Part shown: piece by piece, positions 28,198 through 36,920 of the stretch
How the letters are laid out: each line of letters begins with the position of its first letter
Position numbering within the stretch: position 1 is the first letter of the stretch
Assembly (NCBI RefSeq): GCF_003086695.1
Contig: NZ_CP025999.1
Span: forward strand, 856,820 to 920,819
Length of the DNA: 64,000 nucleotides
From: Stenotrophomonas sp. SAU14A_NAIMI4_8
Lineage (GTDB): Bacteria; Pseudomonadota; Gammaproteobacteria; Xanthomonadales; Xanthomonadaceae
Direction of reading: 5' to 3'
Notes under the pieces: model-generated
What the model saw: only the letters and a program-made list of their open reading frames with translations
Told to the model about the DNA's origin: nothing
Databases searched by the model: none
Position numbers and translations under genes: made by a program

Positions 28198-29093
28198 CAG
28201 TGCCCGGCCAGCAGGGCTTCGGCCAACACCTGCAGCTTCGGTGAGTGCTGCCGCGACGGCGGGTAGATCAGCGACAGGGCGCGGCTGCGGCCTTCGAACG
28301 GCTGCAGCACGCGCTGCAGGCGGCCGTCGGCCAGGGCGTGGGCCACGGCGAAATCCATCACCTGCACGATGCCGATGCCGGCGATGGCGGCTTCCACCAG
28401 CGGGTCGCCGCTGTCGAACACCATGCGGGTGGCGGGCGCCATTTCGCACAGCTGGCCGTTCTGCATGAACTGCCAGTCCACCACGCGCCCACTGCGCAGA
28501 TTGCGTACTGCCAGGCAGGCGTGGGCCTGCAGATCGGCCACCTGCAGGGGCGTGCCACAACGGGCCAGATAGGCCGGGCTGGCCACCGTGACCCAGCGCA
28601 GCGGTCGCAGCGCGCGCGCCACCATGCGCTGGTCGGCGATCGGGCCGGTGCGCAGGGCCGCATCGAAGCCTTCTTCCACCAGGTCCACCAGCCGGTCGCT
28701 GAGCACGGCTTCTACTTGCAGCTGCGGATGCCGTTCCAGCAGTGGCCCCAGCATCGGCACCAGTACCTTGCGCCCGAACATCGAGGGTGCGCTGATCTTC
28801 AGCACGCCCGAGGGCATGCACGGGCGATCGGCCAGTTGCCGTTCGGCGTCTTCCAGCCCGCACAGCAGGGGCGTTACCTGCTCCACGAACTGGCGGCCAT
28901 CCGGGGTCAACGCCACGTTGCGGGTGTTCCGCTGCAGCAGCTTCACCCCCAGTGCGGCCTCCAGCCGCCCAATGGCGCGCGACAGGCCCGACTGACTCAG
29001 CCCGAGCTGGCCGGCGGCCACGGTGAAACTGCGCGCTTCGGCCACTTGGACCAGCATGCGCACGGCGTTGAGATCGGTTGACGGTCCATTCAT
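28194..29093 (-). CDS. LysR-family regulator, divergent from an MFS transporter
   Basis: A 299-residue LysR-type regulator with helix-turn-helix FTVAAGQLGLSQSGLSRAIGRLEAALGVKLLQRNTR and a periplasmic-binding-like effector domain (CrgA/AaeR-like subgroup by the RNTRNVALTPDG pattern). ATG 29093 gives a standard N-terminus. The in-frame stop TAG comes from the GTAG head of a SMAG element. It is divergent from the efflux gene at 29184 and most likely controls it; the effector is unknown. Confidence 0.92.
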   Translation of the reverse strand: MNGPSTDLNAVRMLVQVAEARSFTVAAGQLGLSQSGLSRAIGRLEAALGVKLLQRNTRNVALTPDGRQFVEQVTPLLCGLEDAERQLADRPCMPSGVLKISAPSMFGRKVLVPMLGPLLERHPQLQVEAVLSDRLVDLVEEGFDAALRTGPIADQRMVARALRPLRWVTVASPAYLARCGTPLQVADLQAHACLAVRNLRSGRVVDWQFMQNGQLCEMAPATRMVFDSGDPLVEAAIAGIGIVQVMDFAVAHALADGRLQRVLQPFEGRSRALSLIYPPSRQHSPKLQVLAEALLAGHW

Positions 29094-29130
29094 GCGAAAA
29101 ATCATCGCAGATATCGACGTGGAGGGGTTT

Positions 29131-29150
29131 ATTGATCGTGCTGCATCAAT
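29131..29150. promoter_or_regulatory. Putative LysR-type operator
   Basis: The palindrome ATTGATCGTGCTGCATCAAT has perfect 6-bp arms around 8 bp and contains the T-N11-A pattern of LysR-type sites. It lies in the 90-bp interval between the divergent LysR and MFS genes, 33 bp before the MFS start. Function is inferred from position. Confidence 0.55.
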
Positions 29151-29183
29151 GAGACTGCGCTCCCCCCTTGTTCCAGACCACCG

Positions 29184-30596
29184 ATGCCTCCCCTCAAGTA
29201 CCCCCGCTGGGCGCTGACCCTGCTTGCCACCGCGCAGCTGATCATCGCCCTGGATGCCACCATCATCTTCGTCGCCCTGCATGACATGGGCCGCGCGCTG
29301 CAGATCAACGCGCAGCAGCTGCAGTGGGTGGTCAGCGCCTACACCGTGGCGTTCGGCGGCAGCCTGCTGCTGGGCGGGCGCGCGGCCGACCTGATCGGGC
29401 GCCGCCGCTTCTACCGGCTGGGCATGCTGCTGTTCGCGCTGGCCTCGCTGCTGGGCGCGCTGGCACCCAATGCCACGCTGCTGATCATCGCGCGGGCGGC
29501 CCAGGGCATCGGCGCCGCGCTGTTGTTCCCGGCCACGCTGGCACTGATCAACACGCTGTATGCCGAAGGCCCGGTGCGCAACCGCGCGCTGGCGATCTGG
29601 AGCATGGCCAGCGCGGTCGGTCTGGCGCTGGGCACCCTGCTGGGCGGGGTGCTGACCCAGGCCTTCGGCTGGCCGGCGGTGTTGGCGGTGATCGTGCCGC
29701 TGGCCACCGCATGTGCCATCGCCGCCGGTGCGTGGCTGCCGGCCGATGGCCCGCGTGCGCAGGGCCGTTCATTCGACCTGGCTGGCTGCATCACCGTCAC
29801 CCTGGGCGGCAGCCTGCTGGTGACCACCCTGGTGCAGGGGCCGGAATGGGGCTGGACCGCGCCGGCCACGCTGGGCTGCCTGGTGCTGTCGGCGCTGCTG
29901 CTGGTGGCCTTCGTGCAGATCGAGCAGCGCAGCCGCGATCCGCTGATGCAGTTCGCGCTGCTGCGCCTGCCGGGCCTGCGCGCAGCGCTCGGCCTCACCT
30001 TCGCTTTCATGAGCAGCTATGGCGTGCAGTACTACTTCATGGCGCTGTACTTCCAGGATGGCTACGGCTGGAGCCCGCTGCAGGCCGGTCTGGCGTTCCT
30101 GCCAGCCACGGCGGTGTGCACGCTGGGCATCCAGCTGGCCGAATGGGCGTTGCAGCGCTGGAGTGCACGCAAGGTGCTGGTGCTGGGGCAACTGGCCGGT
30201 GCCCTGGGCATCGCCTGGGTGGCGGCCACCCTGCCGCACGGATCGAACTTCTGGCCGCTGCTGCCGGGCGTGGTGGTGTTGAGCATCGGCCAGGGCATGA
30301 CCTGGACCTCGATGTGGATCGTGGCCGGGCAGGGCGTGCCGGCTGCACAGCAGGGCGTCGCATCTGGCATGGCCGCCACCGCGCAGCAGATCGGCGGCGC
30401 GCTGGGCCTGGCGGTGCTGGTGATGGTGGCCAATGCCGGCGCCGGCGCGGCGGGGTCGGCCACTGCGTTGGATGGCCTGGTGCGTGCCGAATATGGTGCC
30501 GCGTTGTTCGCCCTGTTCGGTGTGCTGATCGCGCTGGGCCTGCGCCCGGCAGCGGTAGACTCGAACGCCCCTGCCTGCCTGGCCAATGACGCATGA
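29184..30596 (+). CDS. MFS drug/solute exporter, DHA2 type
   Basis: A 470-residue inner-membrane transporter with about 14 hydrophobic helices. The DHA motifs are visible: ALDATIIFVALHDMG in helix 1 (motif D1), GGRAADLIGRRRFYRLG (motif A, loop 2-3) and RAAQGIGAALLFPATLALI (motif B). The DHA2 group exports drugs and other small molecules with protons; the substrate cannot be told. The stop overlaps the next gene by ATGA at 30593-30596. Confidence 0.9.
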   Translation: MPPLKYPRWALTLLATAQLIIALDATIIFVALHDMGRALQINAQQLQWVVSAYTVAFGGSLLLGGRAADLIGRRRFYRLGMLLFALASLLGALAPNATLLIIARAAQGIGAALLFPATLALINTLYAEGPVRNRALAIWSMASAVGLALGTLLGGVLTQAFGWPAVLAVIVPLATACAIAAGAWLPADGPRAQGRSFDLAGCITVTLGGSLLVTTLVQGPEWGWTAPATLGCLVLSALLLVAFVQIEQRSRDPLMQFALLRLPGLRAALGLTFAFMSSYGVQYYFMALYFQDGYGWSPLQAGLAFLPATAVCTLGIQLAEWALQRWSARKVLVLGQLAGALGIAWVAATLPHGSNFWPLLPGVVVLSIGQGMTWTSMWIVAGQGVPAAQQGVASGMAATAQQIGGALGLAVLVMVANAGAGAAGSATALDGLVRAEYGAALFALFGVLIALGLRPAAVDSNAPACLANDA

Positions 30597-31264
30597 TCGA
30601 ACTGCTGGACCTGGAACAGACGCTGCAGGCCTTCGCGGCCTGCAACGATGACCACGACGTGTACGCATCCTTCGGCTGGGTGCATGCCAGCGAAGGCGAT
30701 CTGCTGCAGGCGCGCTTCTGGCTGCCGCCCGACGAAGACACCGCCTTCGACGATGACAGCGACGTGCCGGCCGAGGCGCGTGCGCTGGGGCTGACCACCT
30801 ACCTGGAGCCGGCCACGTTTGCCGACGTGCTGGACGTGCAGAAGCGCCAGCATCCGTTGTCCGGCCTGGCCGACTACGCAGCGGCGCTGGCGTACTACCA
30901 CGAGTACGACGCCTTCCAGCAGGTCGAGGGCATTGACGAGGCGCTGGGCGAAGCCACGGCCGAAGCGCAGGCGGCGGCGCGCGCGGCCGGTGTGGGCGCG
31001 GGCATCTTCGCCTCGTTCGATCTGCAGATGGTGGCCTGTCCGGACGCTCAGCTGAAGGCCGCTGCACAGCGCGTGGCCCGTCTGCACGAGGTGCCGGTGG
31101 CCGAGGCGCTGGCACGTTGCCGTGCACTGCCGCTGCTGGTGGGCGAAGCGCTGGACCGCAACCGCGCGCAGGCGATCAAGCAGGACTTCGAGGCGATCGG
31201 CGCGACCGTGCAGGTGCGCGGGTTCAAGCCGTTCCCGTGGATGGACGCGCCCCGCCTGCGGTAG
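30593..31264 (+). CDS. Unknown cytoplasmic protein with an L7/L12-like C-terminal domain
   Basis: 223 residues, acidic in the first half, with no signal or membrane segment. The last 60 residues (LKAAAQRVARLHEVPVAEAL, then LPLLVGEALDRNRAQAIKQ, then a short strand IGATVQVR) follow the helix-helix-strand pattern of ribosomal L7/L12-CTD-like domains. I infer this domain from pattern only. The start overlaps the MFS stop (ATGA). The TAG stop codon is part of the GTAG head of a SMAG element at 31261. Function unknown. Confidence 0.75.
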   Translation: MIELLDLEQTLQAFAACNDDHDVYASFGWVHASEGDLLQARFWLPPDEDTAFDDDSDVPAEARALGLTTYLEPATFADVLDVQKRQHPLSGLADYAAALAYYHEYDAFQQVEGIDEALGEATAEAQAAARAAGVGAGIFASFDLQMVACPDAQLKAAAQRVARLHEVPVAEALARCRALPLLVGEALDRNRAQAIKQDFEAIGATVQVRGFKPFPWMDAPRLR

Positions 31265-31335
31265 CGCCGGGCCATGCCCGGCGAGGCGCAACGCGACGGT
31301 GGATTCCGATGCCGCCGGGCATGGCCCGGCGCTAC
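31261..31335. repeat. SMAG inverted pair with GCCGGGC cores
   Basis: A direct copy at 31261-31283 (head GTAG, core GCGCCGGGCCATGCCCGGC) and an inverted copy at 31314-31335 face each other across about 30 nt. The head of the first copy supplies the upstream gene's stop codon. The pair lies between convergent genes. Confidence 0.88.
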
Positions 31336-31360
31336 CGTCCTTTGATTACGTGGATGGCGC

Positions 31361-32170
31361 TCATGCCGCCGCCAACAACGCCGGCTGCAGTGCGCTGAAC
31401 ATCCGCGCCAACCGCTGCGCCCATGCCTGCTGGCCGGCGGCATCGGCAATCAGGTCCTGGCGGATCTCCAGTTCCACATGCACCAAGCCACGGTCTTCGC
31501 CGTGCACCGGCACTGCGTAGTCGCTGCTGCGGTTCACCGAATACGGTTCGTTGTCGCCCACCACCAGATCGCCTTCGTTGCGCAGGGCCTGCAGCAGCGC
31601 CTGTGCGAAGCGGGTGTCCTGGTGGTACAGCACCCCGGCGTGCCACGGTCGCTGCACGCCGTTCATTACCGGGGTGAAGCTGTGCATCATCACCAGCAGG
31701 GTCGGCCGGCCCGCATCGCGGCGTGCGTCCAGTTCGGCATCGATGCGCGCGTGGTAGGGCGCGTGGATCGCGTCGATGCGCTGCTGGCGCTGCGCTGCCG
31801 ACAGCCCGGCGTTGCCCGGCACCACCGTGTGGTCGCTCACTTCCGGAATCAGCGTGGGCGACGCCAATGGGCGGTTGCAGTCGATCAGCAGGCGCGAATA
31901 GGTCTGTTCGATCGCCCAGGCATCAAGCAGCCCGGCCAGTGCACGGGTGGTACCGGCAATGCCGATGTCCCAGCCGATGTGGCGATCCAGTTCGTGCTGC
32001 GGCAGGCCCAGCTGTGCCAGGCCGCGCGGTACCTGCTGGCCGGCGTGGTCGGCCAGCAGCAGGTAGGGCGACGCCCCCTGTGCGCGGTGGACGGTGTAGA
32101 TGGCCGGGTCGTCGGCACCCAGCAGTGCCGGCAGCCCGTGCAGGTCGGCGTCAGCCACGCGGGCGCCCAT
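31361..32170 (-). CDS. N-formylglutamate amidohydrolase family protein
   Basis: A 269-residue protein of the FGase family, which releases formate or a related acid from N-acyl amino acids. Motifs seen are YLLLADHAGQQVP, HIGWDIGIAGTTRALAGLL, YSRLLIDCNRPL and MMHSFTPVM. No histidine-utilisation genes are adjacent, so histidine degradation (HutG) is not supported. It is the last gene of a minus-strand operon and overlaps the Nudix gene by 20 bp. Confidence 0.85.
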   Translation of the reverse strand: MGARVADADLHGLPALLGADDPAIYTVHRAQGASPYLLLADHAGQQVPRGLAQLGLPQHELDRHIGWDIGIAGTTRALAGLLDAWAIEQTYSRLLIDCNRPLASPTLIPEVSDHTVVPGNAGLSAAQRQQRIDAIHAPYHARIDAELDARRDAGRPTLLVMMHSFTPVMNGVQRPWHAGVLYHQDTRFAQALLQALRNEGDLVVGDNEPYSVNRSSDYAVPVHGEDRGLVHVELEIRQDLIADAAGQQAWAQRLARMFSALQPALLAAA

Positions 32171-32705
32171 CCAGGTGGTGTTCGATCATCCACAGCCCCG
32201 CCCACAGCTTGGCGTCCAGCGCGTAGCCTTCGCCCATCTTCTGCACCAGCCAGGCCGCCGCGTCGCTGCGCGGGATCTCGTGCACGGTGATGTTCTCGCT
32301 GTCATCGCCGCCGCCGCTGCCCACCCGGCGCAGGCCGGTGGCGCGCACGAAGGCGATCTTTTCGCTGCTGGCGCCGGACGAGGTCGGGCCGATCATCAGC
32401 ACTTCGGCATGGTCGGCGGTCCAGCCGGTTTCTTCCTCCAGCTCGCGCACCGCCGATGCTTCAATCGATTCGCCCGCATCCACGTCGCCGACCAGGCCAG
32501 CCGGCATTTCGATGGTCGGGGCCTGCAACGGCACGCGGAACTGTTCGACGAACAGCACCTTGTCCTCGGGAGTGACCGCAATGATGATCGCGGCCAGGCC
32601 GCCGGCGTGGGTGCGTTCGCTGTATTCCCAGGTGCCGCGCACCACCATGCGCTGGTACTTGCCTTCGTAGACGACACGCGGTGCTTCAGTGTTGCGCTGG
32701 CTCAT
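32151..32705 (-). CDS. Nudix hydrolase, ADP-ribose/ADP-sugar pyrophosphatase type
   Basis: A 184-residue protein with a complete Nudix box, GDVDAGESIEASAVRELEEE followed by TGW (G-x5-E-x7-REU-x-EE-x-GU). The preceding VLFVEQFRVPLQAPTIEMPAGLV is typical of ADP-ribose pyrophosphatases. ATG 32705 overlaps the exonuclease stop by ATGA (32702-32705). Confidence 0.9.
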   Translation of the reverse strand: MSQRNTEAPRVVYEGKYQRMVVRGTWEYSERTHAGGLAAIIIAVTPEDKVLFVEQFRVPLQAPTIEMPAGLVGDVDAGESIEASAVRELEEETGWTADHAEVLMIGPTSSGASSEKIAFVRATGLRRVGSGGGDDSENITVHEIPRSDAAAWLVQKMGEGYALDAKLWAGLWMIEHHLDGRPRG

Positions 32706-33643
32706 GCGGGCTCGCTGGGTGTGGGAAGAGGGTCGGCCATGCCGGTGGCGGCGAACAGGCGGCGCCGGGTCAGCGGCCCGAAACGCAGGGTCTGGCACAG
32801 GCCATCCAGCAGTTCCGGGTCGGCGGGCTGGCGCAGCAGGCCCAGTGCGCTGCCGTCCAGCGGCGCGTCCAGGGCAATGGTGGTCAGCTGCCGCCACAGC
32901 AGGGCGTGCTCGCGCTGTTCGCGCAGGCGCACGGCCATCTGTGCCGCACCGCGCAGGCGCAGGAACGGCACTTCATCGATACGTTCGAACAGCGCATCCA
33001 TGCTGCCGAAATGGGCCAGCAGCACCGCCGCCGACTTGGCGCCCACGCCGCTGACGCCGGGAATGTTGTCCACGGCATCGCCGCACAGCGCCAGGTAGTC
33101 GGCAATCTGGTGCGCGTGCACGCCGTGGCGGGCCTTCACCCCGGCCACGTCCCAGCGCTGGTTGCGCGCGTAGTCCCACTGCTCGTCGTGGTCCAGCAGC
33201 AGCTGCGACAGGTCCTTGTCGGCGGAAATGATCACCCCGCGGTGGCTGCCGCGGTGGCGGTGCAGGGCGCTGCCGATCAGGTCGTCGGCCTCGAAATCAT
33301 GACGGGCCAGCACCGCCAGCCCCAGCGCGGCGCACAGCGCCTTGCAGTGCACGAACTGGCGCTTCAGCGCTTCCGGTGCCGGGTCGCGGTTGGCCTTGTA
33401 GGCCGGGTAAAGGCGGTGGCGGAAGCCGCTGTCCAGGGCTTCGTCGAAGGCGATGGCGATATGGCGCGGACGCTCGCGTTCCAGCAGGTCCAGCAGGAAA
33501 CGGGCAAAGCCGTGCACGGCATTGGTCGGCCAGCCCTGGCTGTCCTGGAACTCGTCCGGCAGCGAGTGCCAGGCGCGGAACACGTAGATGCTGGCATCGA
33601 CCAGGTACAGCGGCGGCGCGGGCTGGGCGCTCACGGCATTCAC
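32702..33643 (-). CDS. 5'-3' exonuclease (flap endonuclease family, ExoIX/Xni-like)
   Basis: A 313-residue stand-alone version of the DNA polymerase I 5'-nuclease domain. Metal-binding blocks are LYLVDASIYVFRAWHSL, AIAFDEALDSGFRHRLYPAYKANR, FEADDLIGSAL and GVIISADKDLSQLL. The helix-hairpin-helix is NIPGVSGVGAKSAAVLLAHFG. No ATG fits; GTG 33643 overlaps the nitroreductase stop (GTGA) and gives a normal N-terminus. Confidence 0.9.
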   Translation of the reverse strand: MNAVSAQPAPPLYLVDASIYVFRAWHSLPDEFQDSQGWPTNAVHGFARFLLDLLERERPRHIAIAFDEALDSGFRHRLYPAYKANRDPAPEALKRQFVHCKALCAALGLAVLARHDFEADDLIGSALHRHRGSHRGVIISADKDLSQLLLDHDEQWDYARNQRWDVAGVKARHGVHAHQIADYLALCGDAVDNIPGVSGVGAKSAAVLLAHFGSMDALFERIDEVPFLRLRGAAQMAVRLREQREHALLWRQLTTIALDAPLDGSALGLLRQPADPELLDGLCQTLRFGPLTRRRLFAATGMADPLPTPSEPA

Positions 33644-34236
33644 GGTGCGGTCCAGTCCTGCAGCAGGGCCGCCGCATCCGGGCGTTCGCGCTCGGGCACG
33701 GCCGCCTTGGGCGTGCCGATATGGATGAAGCCGGCAATCCGCTCGCCGTCGGCCAGGCCCAGGTGCGCGTGCACGGCCGGGTCGAAGGCCATCCACGCGG
33801 TCAGCCACTGGGCGCCGAAGCCCAGCGCCTGCGCGGCCTGCAGCAGGGCGAAGCAGACGCAGCCGGCGGTCATCAGCTGTTCCTGCTCGGGCACCTTGGC
33901 GTCCGGGCGTGGGCTGGCCACCACCACGATCACCAGCGGGGCGTGGCTGAAGCGCTGCCGGTCCTTTTCGAACACGGCATCGCCGGCGTGCGGATCGCGT
34001 TCGCGGCTGCGTTCGGCCAGGAAGTCGCCCAGAGTGTGACGCGCATCGCCGGCGATCTTCAGGAAGCGGAACGGCACCCGCTTGCCGTGGTCGGGCACGC
34101 GCACCGCCGAGGTCAGCATGCGCAGCAGGGTGGCCGGGTCCGGTCCGGGTTCGCCCAGCTGCCGCGAGGGCACCGAGCGGCGGGCATCCAAGGCGAGCAG
34201 GGCAGCGGGGTCGGGCATGGAGTCTGAACCGGTCAT
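33640..34236 (-). CDS. Nitroreductase family oxidoreductase (YdjA-like)
   Basis: A 198-residue FMN-dependent reductase. Landmarks are the N-terminal LLALDARRSVPSRQLGEPGPD (an RRS-x-R variant), RFLKIAGDARHTLGDFL and the C-terminal GAQWLTAWMAFDPAVHAHLGLADGERIAGFIHIGTP, which is typical of small YdjA-type enzymes. The start is either ATG 34236 or ATG 34218; neither has a strong ribosome-binding site. First gene of a four-gene overlapping operon. Confidence 0.88.
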   Translation of the reverse strand: MTGSDSMPDPAALLALDARRSVPSRQLGEPGPDPATLLRMLTSAVRVPDHGKRVPFRFLKIAGDARHTLGDFLAERSRERDPHAGDAVFEKDRQRFSHAPLVIVVVASPRPDAKVPEQEQLMTAGCVCFALLQAAQALGFGAQWLTAWMAFDPAVHAHLGLADGERIAGFIHIGTPKAAVPERERPDAAALLQDWTAP

Positions 34237-34549
34237 CACGGGCACATGATTATAGTCGGGGTGGTTGATGACGCCCGTCGTGTCGCGTCTGCCATTCAAA
34301 TAACAAACTGTGATGAACGTCATGCCACTGGCGCGGCGCCGAACGCCGCTTCCCCTCGCCTCGCAGGCCCCGCACGGCTTACGATACCCGTCTTGCCGGG
34401 CCGCCGGTCGTGAGGTTTGAAGTGAGGACTGTTTCACTGTCCGTGACAGGCTGGCCGGCCTACCATCGGCGTACCGGTGCATGGGGTGCACCGGCCGTCG
34501 CGATGTCCATGATGTCAGTCGCAATAGAGAAGGTGGGGAGCCTTCCCGA
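34237..34549. promoter_or_regulatory. Divergent intergenic region with two palindromic sites
   Basis: This 313-bp interval separates the nitroreductase operon (-) from the DUF1631 gene (+). It holds a CRP/Clp-like half-conserved site, TGTGATGAACGTCATG at 34309-34324 (TGTGA-N6-TCATG), and an AGTGA-N8-TCACT palindrome at 34421-34438. No gene is supported in it. Promoter boxes are not obvious. Confidence 0.4.
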
Positions 34550-36868
34550 ATGATGAGCGCGCCCACTCCGATGGGATCGCCGGGTCGTGACCCGGCCCAG
34601 CTTCAGCTTGCCCGGGACATGGTCCTGCCGGCGCTGTGCCAGGCATTTGCCGCGGCACTGGCCCGCTTCGACGATGCCCTGTTCGACCGTGCCGGCAATG
34701 CCGGCGCGTCGCAGCTGCTGTTTCTGGATGCCATGCGTGAACTGCGCCGCCGTCGCGCCGAGATCGAGGCCGCCTATGCCGGCCACCTGCAGCGGGCCTG
34801 GGCCGCATTGGCCACGGGCGAACCGCTGTCGGCTGAGGCCACCCTGTCCGGGCCGGCCGAAGAAGGCCTGAGCCTGATTCCCGAACATGTACTGGAATCG
34901 CGGCTGGCCGTGCGCAACTTCGCCACGGTGCTGCTGCGCGATTTCAAGCCGGTGCTGGCGCGCCTGGACCGCCGGCTGGGCTGGCTGGTCGGCGCCGGCG
35001 AACTGGATGCCGACCGCAATCCGGTCAGCCCCGAGCACCTGGGCGTGGCCATCCACGAGGCGTTCGCGCACTGCGAGCTGGCCCCGGAAGTGCACCTGGT
35101 GCTGATCAAGCTGTGCGAGCGCGACCTGCGCGTGCCGGTGGGGCGCATCTACGAAAAGCTGGACGAACAACTGGCTGCCGCCGGGGTGATGCCGCAGATG
35201 GGCGCGCCGCGTCGTGTCCCCTCCGCCGCGCCGTCGCGGCCGCCGCCGGGCCTGGATGACCTGGTCGAACAGCGCGCCGCGCCTGGCTTCGACACCGATT
35301 TCAGCGACGAGGAACAGGCCGCGCCGGCCTGGGCGCAGCGCTTTGCCGCGCGCTGGTCCGAGCGCCGCGGGCACATGCAGCAGCACCTGGGCATGGAAGA
35401 AGGCCCGGCCGGTGAAGGCTACGGTGGCCAGCAGGGCATGCTGCTGGAAGCCCTGCATGAACTGCTGCAGCAGACCCGCCACGTGCGCGAAGACGCAACG
35501 TCGGCCGCGCAGGTGGCCGTGGGCCAGCATCGCCCGCTCAGCCAGCGCGAGATGATGTCGGTGCTGTCGCTGCTGCAGGCCACGCCCAGCGCCACGCTGC
35601 GGGCGGCCATCGGCGAAGACGGCGAATCGCTGGCGCAGCGCCTGAAGAGTGAAGTGCTGTCCAGCGCGACCCGGCTCGGCGCCGATCCCGGCCAGACCCG
35701 CCTGGACCCGCAGGACGAGGATGCGATCGATCTGGTCGGCATGCTGTTCGACGTGATGCTGGACGAGCGCGAGCTGGAAGGCCGTTCGCGCGAGCTGATC
35801 GGCCGCCTGGTGGTGCCGTTCGTGAAGGTGGCCATGCTCGACCGCCGCATGTTCGTGCAGAAGACCCACCCGGCGCGCAAGCTGCTCAATTCGCTGGCCG
35901 AGGCCTGCGAGGGCAACACCGGCGAAAGCCAGGCCGAGCGCATGCTGATGGCCAAGGTGGAAGAAATCATCGAACGCCTGGTGGCCGAGTTCAACGAGAA
36001 CCTGGCCATCTTCCTGACCCTGGAAGAAGAGTTCCGCGAGTTCCTGGTGCAGCACCGCCGCCGCGTGGAAATCGCCGAGCGTCGTGCCGCCGAGACCCAG
36101 CGCGGCCAGGAAAAGCTGGAAATGGCCCGTAGCCGGGCCGGTGCCGAACTGGACCGGCGCATCGGCGATGCCACGCTGCCATCGGCCATTGCCGAATTCC
36201 TGCGCCAGCCGTGGCAGCACCACCTGACCCTGGCGCTGCTGCGCGAGGGCGAAGAAGGCAGTTCGGTGGCCGAGGCCCTCAGCCTGGGCGATGGCCTGCT
36301 GGAAGAAGTGGCCGAAGCGCGCCGCCAGATCGTCGGTAAGCCGTGGCTGCAGGCCTGGCAGCCGGCGCTGGCCAAGGTGTTTGCCAGCGTGGGCGTGCAC
36401 GGCGATGCCGCCAGCGCGGCGATCGATGCACTGCACGACACGCTGCAGGGCATTGCCGAATCGCGCCCGGAACTGCAGCGCGCGCTGCCGGAGCTGCCGC
36501 AGGTGGCGCTGCCGACGCCGCCGGCGCCGGAAACGGCGGCCGTCGAACTGGGCGGGCAGGTGGATACCGACGATTTCGACAATGCCGACGCCGATCGCTT
36601 CCGCCGCATGGAAATCGGCAACTGGCTGGACTTCGTCGACAAGGACGGCAAGGTGCAGGCCGGCAAGCTGTCCTGGGTCAGCCCGATCTCCTCGCGCCTG
36701 CTGTTCGTCAACCGCCGCGGCGTGCGCTTCTGCGTGGCCTCGCCGGAAGAACTGGCGGTGATGGTGCGCCTGGGCCGCCTGCGCGCCCACGTGGACGATG
36801 GCGCCTTCGACAGCGCCATGCAGGGCGTGATCGACCGCCTGGACCCGGGCAGCGCCACCCTGCACTGA
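34550..36868 (+). CDS. DUF1631 family protein
   Basis: A 772-residue, mostly helical cytoplasmic protein of DUF1631, a family of unknown function sometimes mislabelled thymidine phosphorylase. Family blocks include LFLDAMRELRRRRAEIEAAY near residue 55, YEKLDEQLAAAGVMPQMG, LVVPFVKVAMLDRRMFVQKTHPARKLLNSLAEAC and a C-terminal domain MEIGNWLDFVDKDGKVQAGKLSWVSPISSRLLFVNRRG. That last part has a PilZ-like strand pattern, so c-di-GMP-linked signalling is conceivable but unproven. ATG 34550 follows GGTGGGGAG. Starts at 34481 would add residues without family similarity. Confidence 0.88.
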   Translation: MMSAPTPMGSPGRDPAQLQLARDMVLPALCQAFAAALARFDDALFDRAGNAGASQLLFLDAMRELRRRRAEIEAAYAGHLQRAWAALATGEPLSAEATLSGPAEEGLSLIPEHVLESRLAVRNFATVLLRDFKPVLARLDRRLGWLVGAGELDADRNPVSPEHLGVAIHEAFAHCELAPEVHLVLIKLCERDLRVPVGRIYEKLDEQLAAAGVMPQMGAPRRVPSAAPSRPPPGLDDLVEQRAAPGFDTDFSDEEQAAPAWAQRFAARWSERRGHMQQHLGMEEGPAGEGYGGQQGMLLEALHELLQQTRHVREDATSAAQVAVGQHRPLSQREMMSVLSLLQATPSATLRAAIGEDGESLAQRLKSEVLSSATRLGADPGQTRLDPQDEDAIDLVGMLFDVMLDERELEGRSRELIGRLVVPFVKVAMLDRRMFVQKTHPARKLLNSLAEACEGNTGESQAERMLMAKVEEIIERLVAEFNENLAIFLTLEEEFREFLVQHRRRVEIAERRAAETQRGQEKLEMARSRAGAELDRRIGDATLPSAIAEFLRQPWQHHLTLALLREGEEGSSVAEALSLGDGLLEEVAEARRQIVGKPWLQAWQPALAKVFASVGVHGDAASAAIDALHDTLQGIAESRPELQRALPELPQVALPTPPAPETAAVELGGQVDTDDFDNADADRFRRMEIGNWLDFVDKDGKVQAGKLSWVSPISSRLLFVNRRGVRFCVASPEELAVMVRLGRLRAHVDDGAFDSAMQGVIDRLDPGSATLH

Positions 36869-36920
36869 GCCCGGCACCCCTGCTAGGATCGGGAAAACTC
36901 ACCGATCAGCGGGGACCTGC

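Noticed and set aside
34309..34324. Firm assignment of a Clp/CRP site before the DUF1631 gene
   Set aside because: Only the left half matches TGTGA; the right half TCATG deviates, so it is kept only as a weak note in the intergenic entry.
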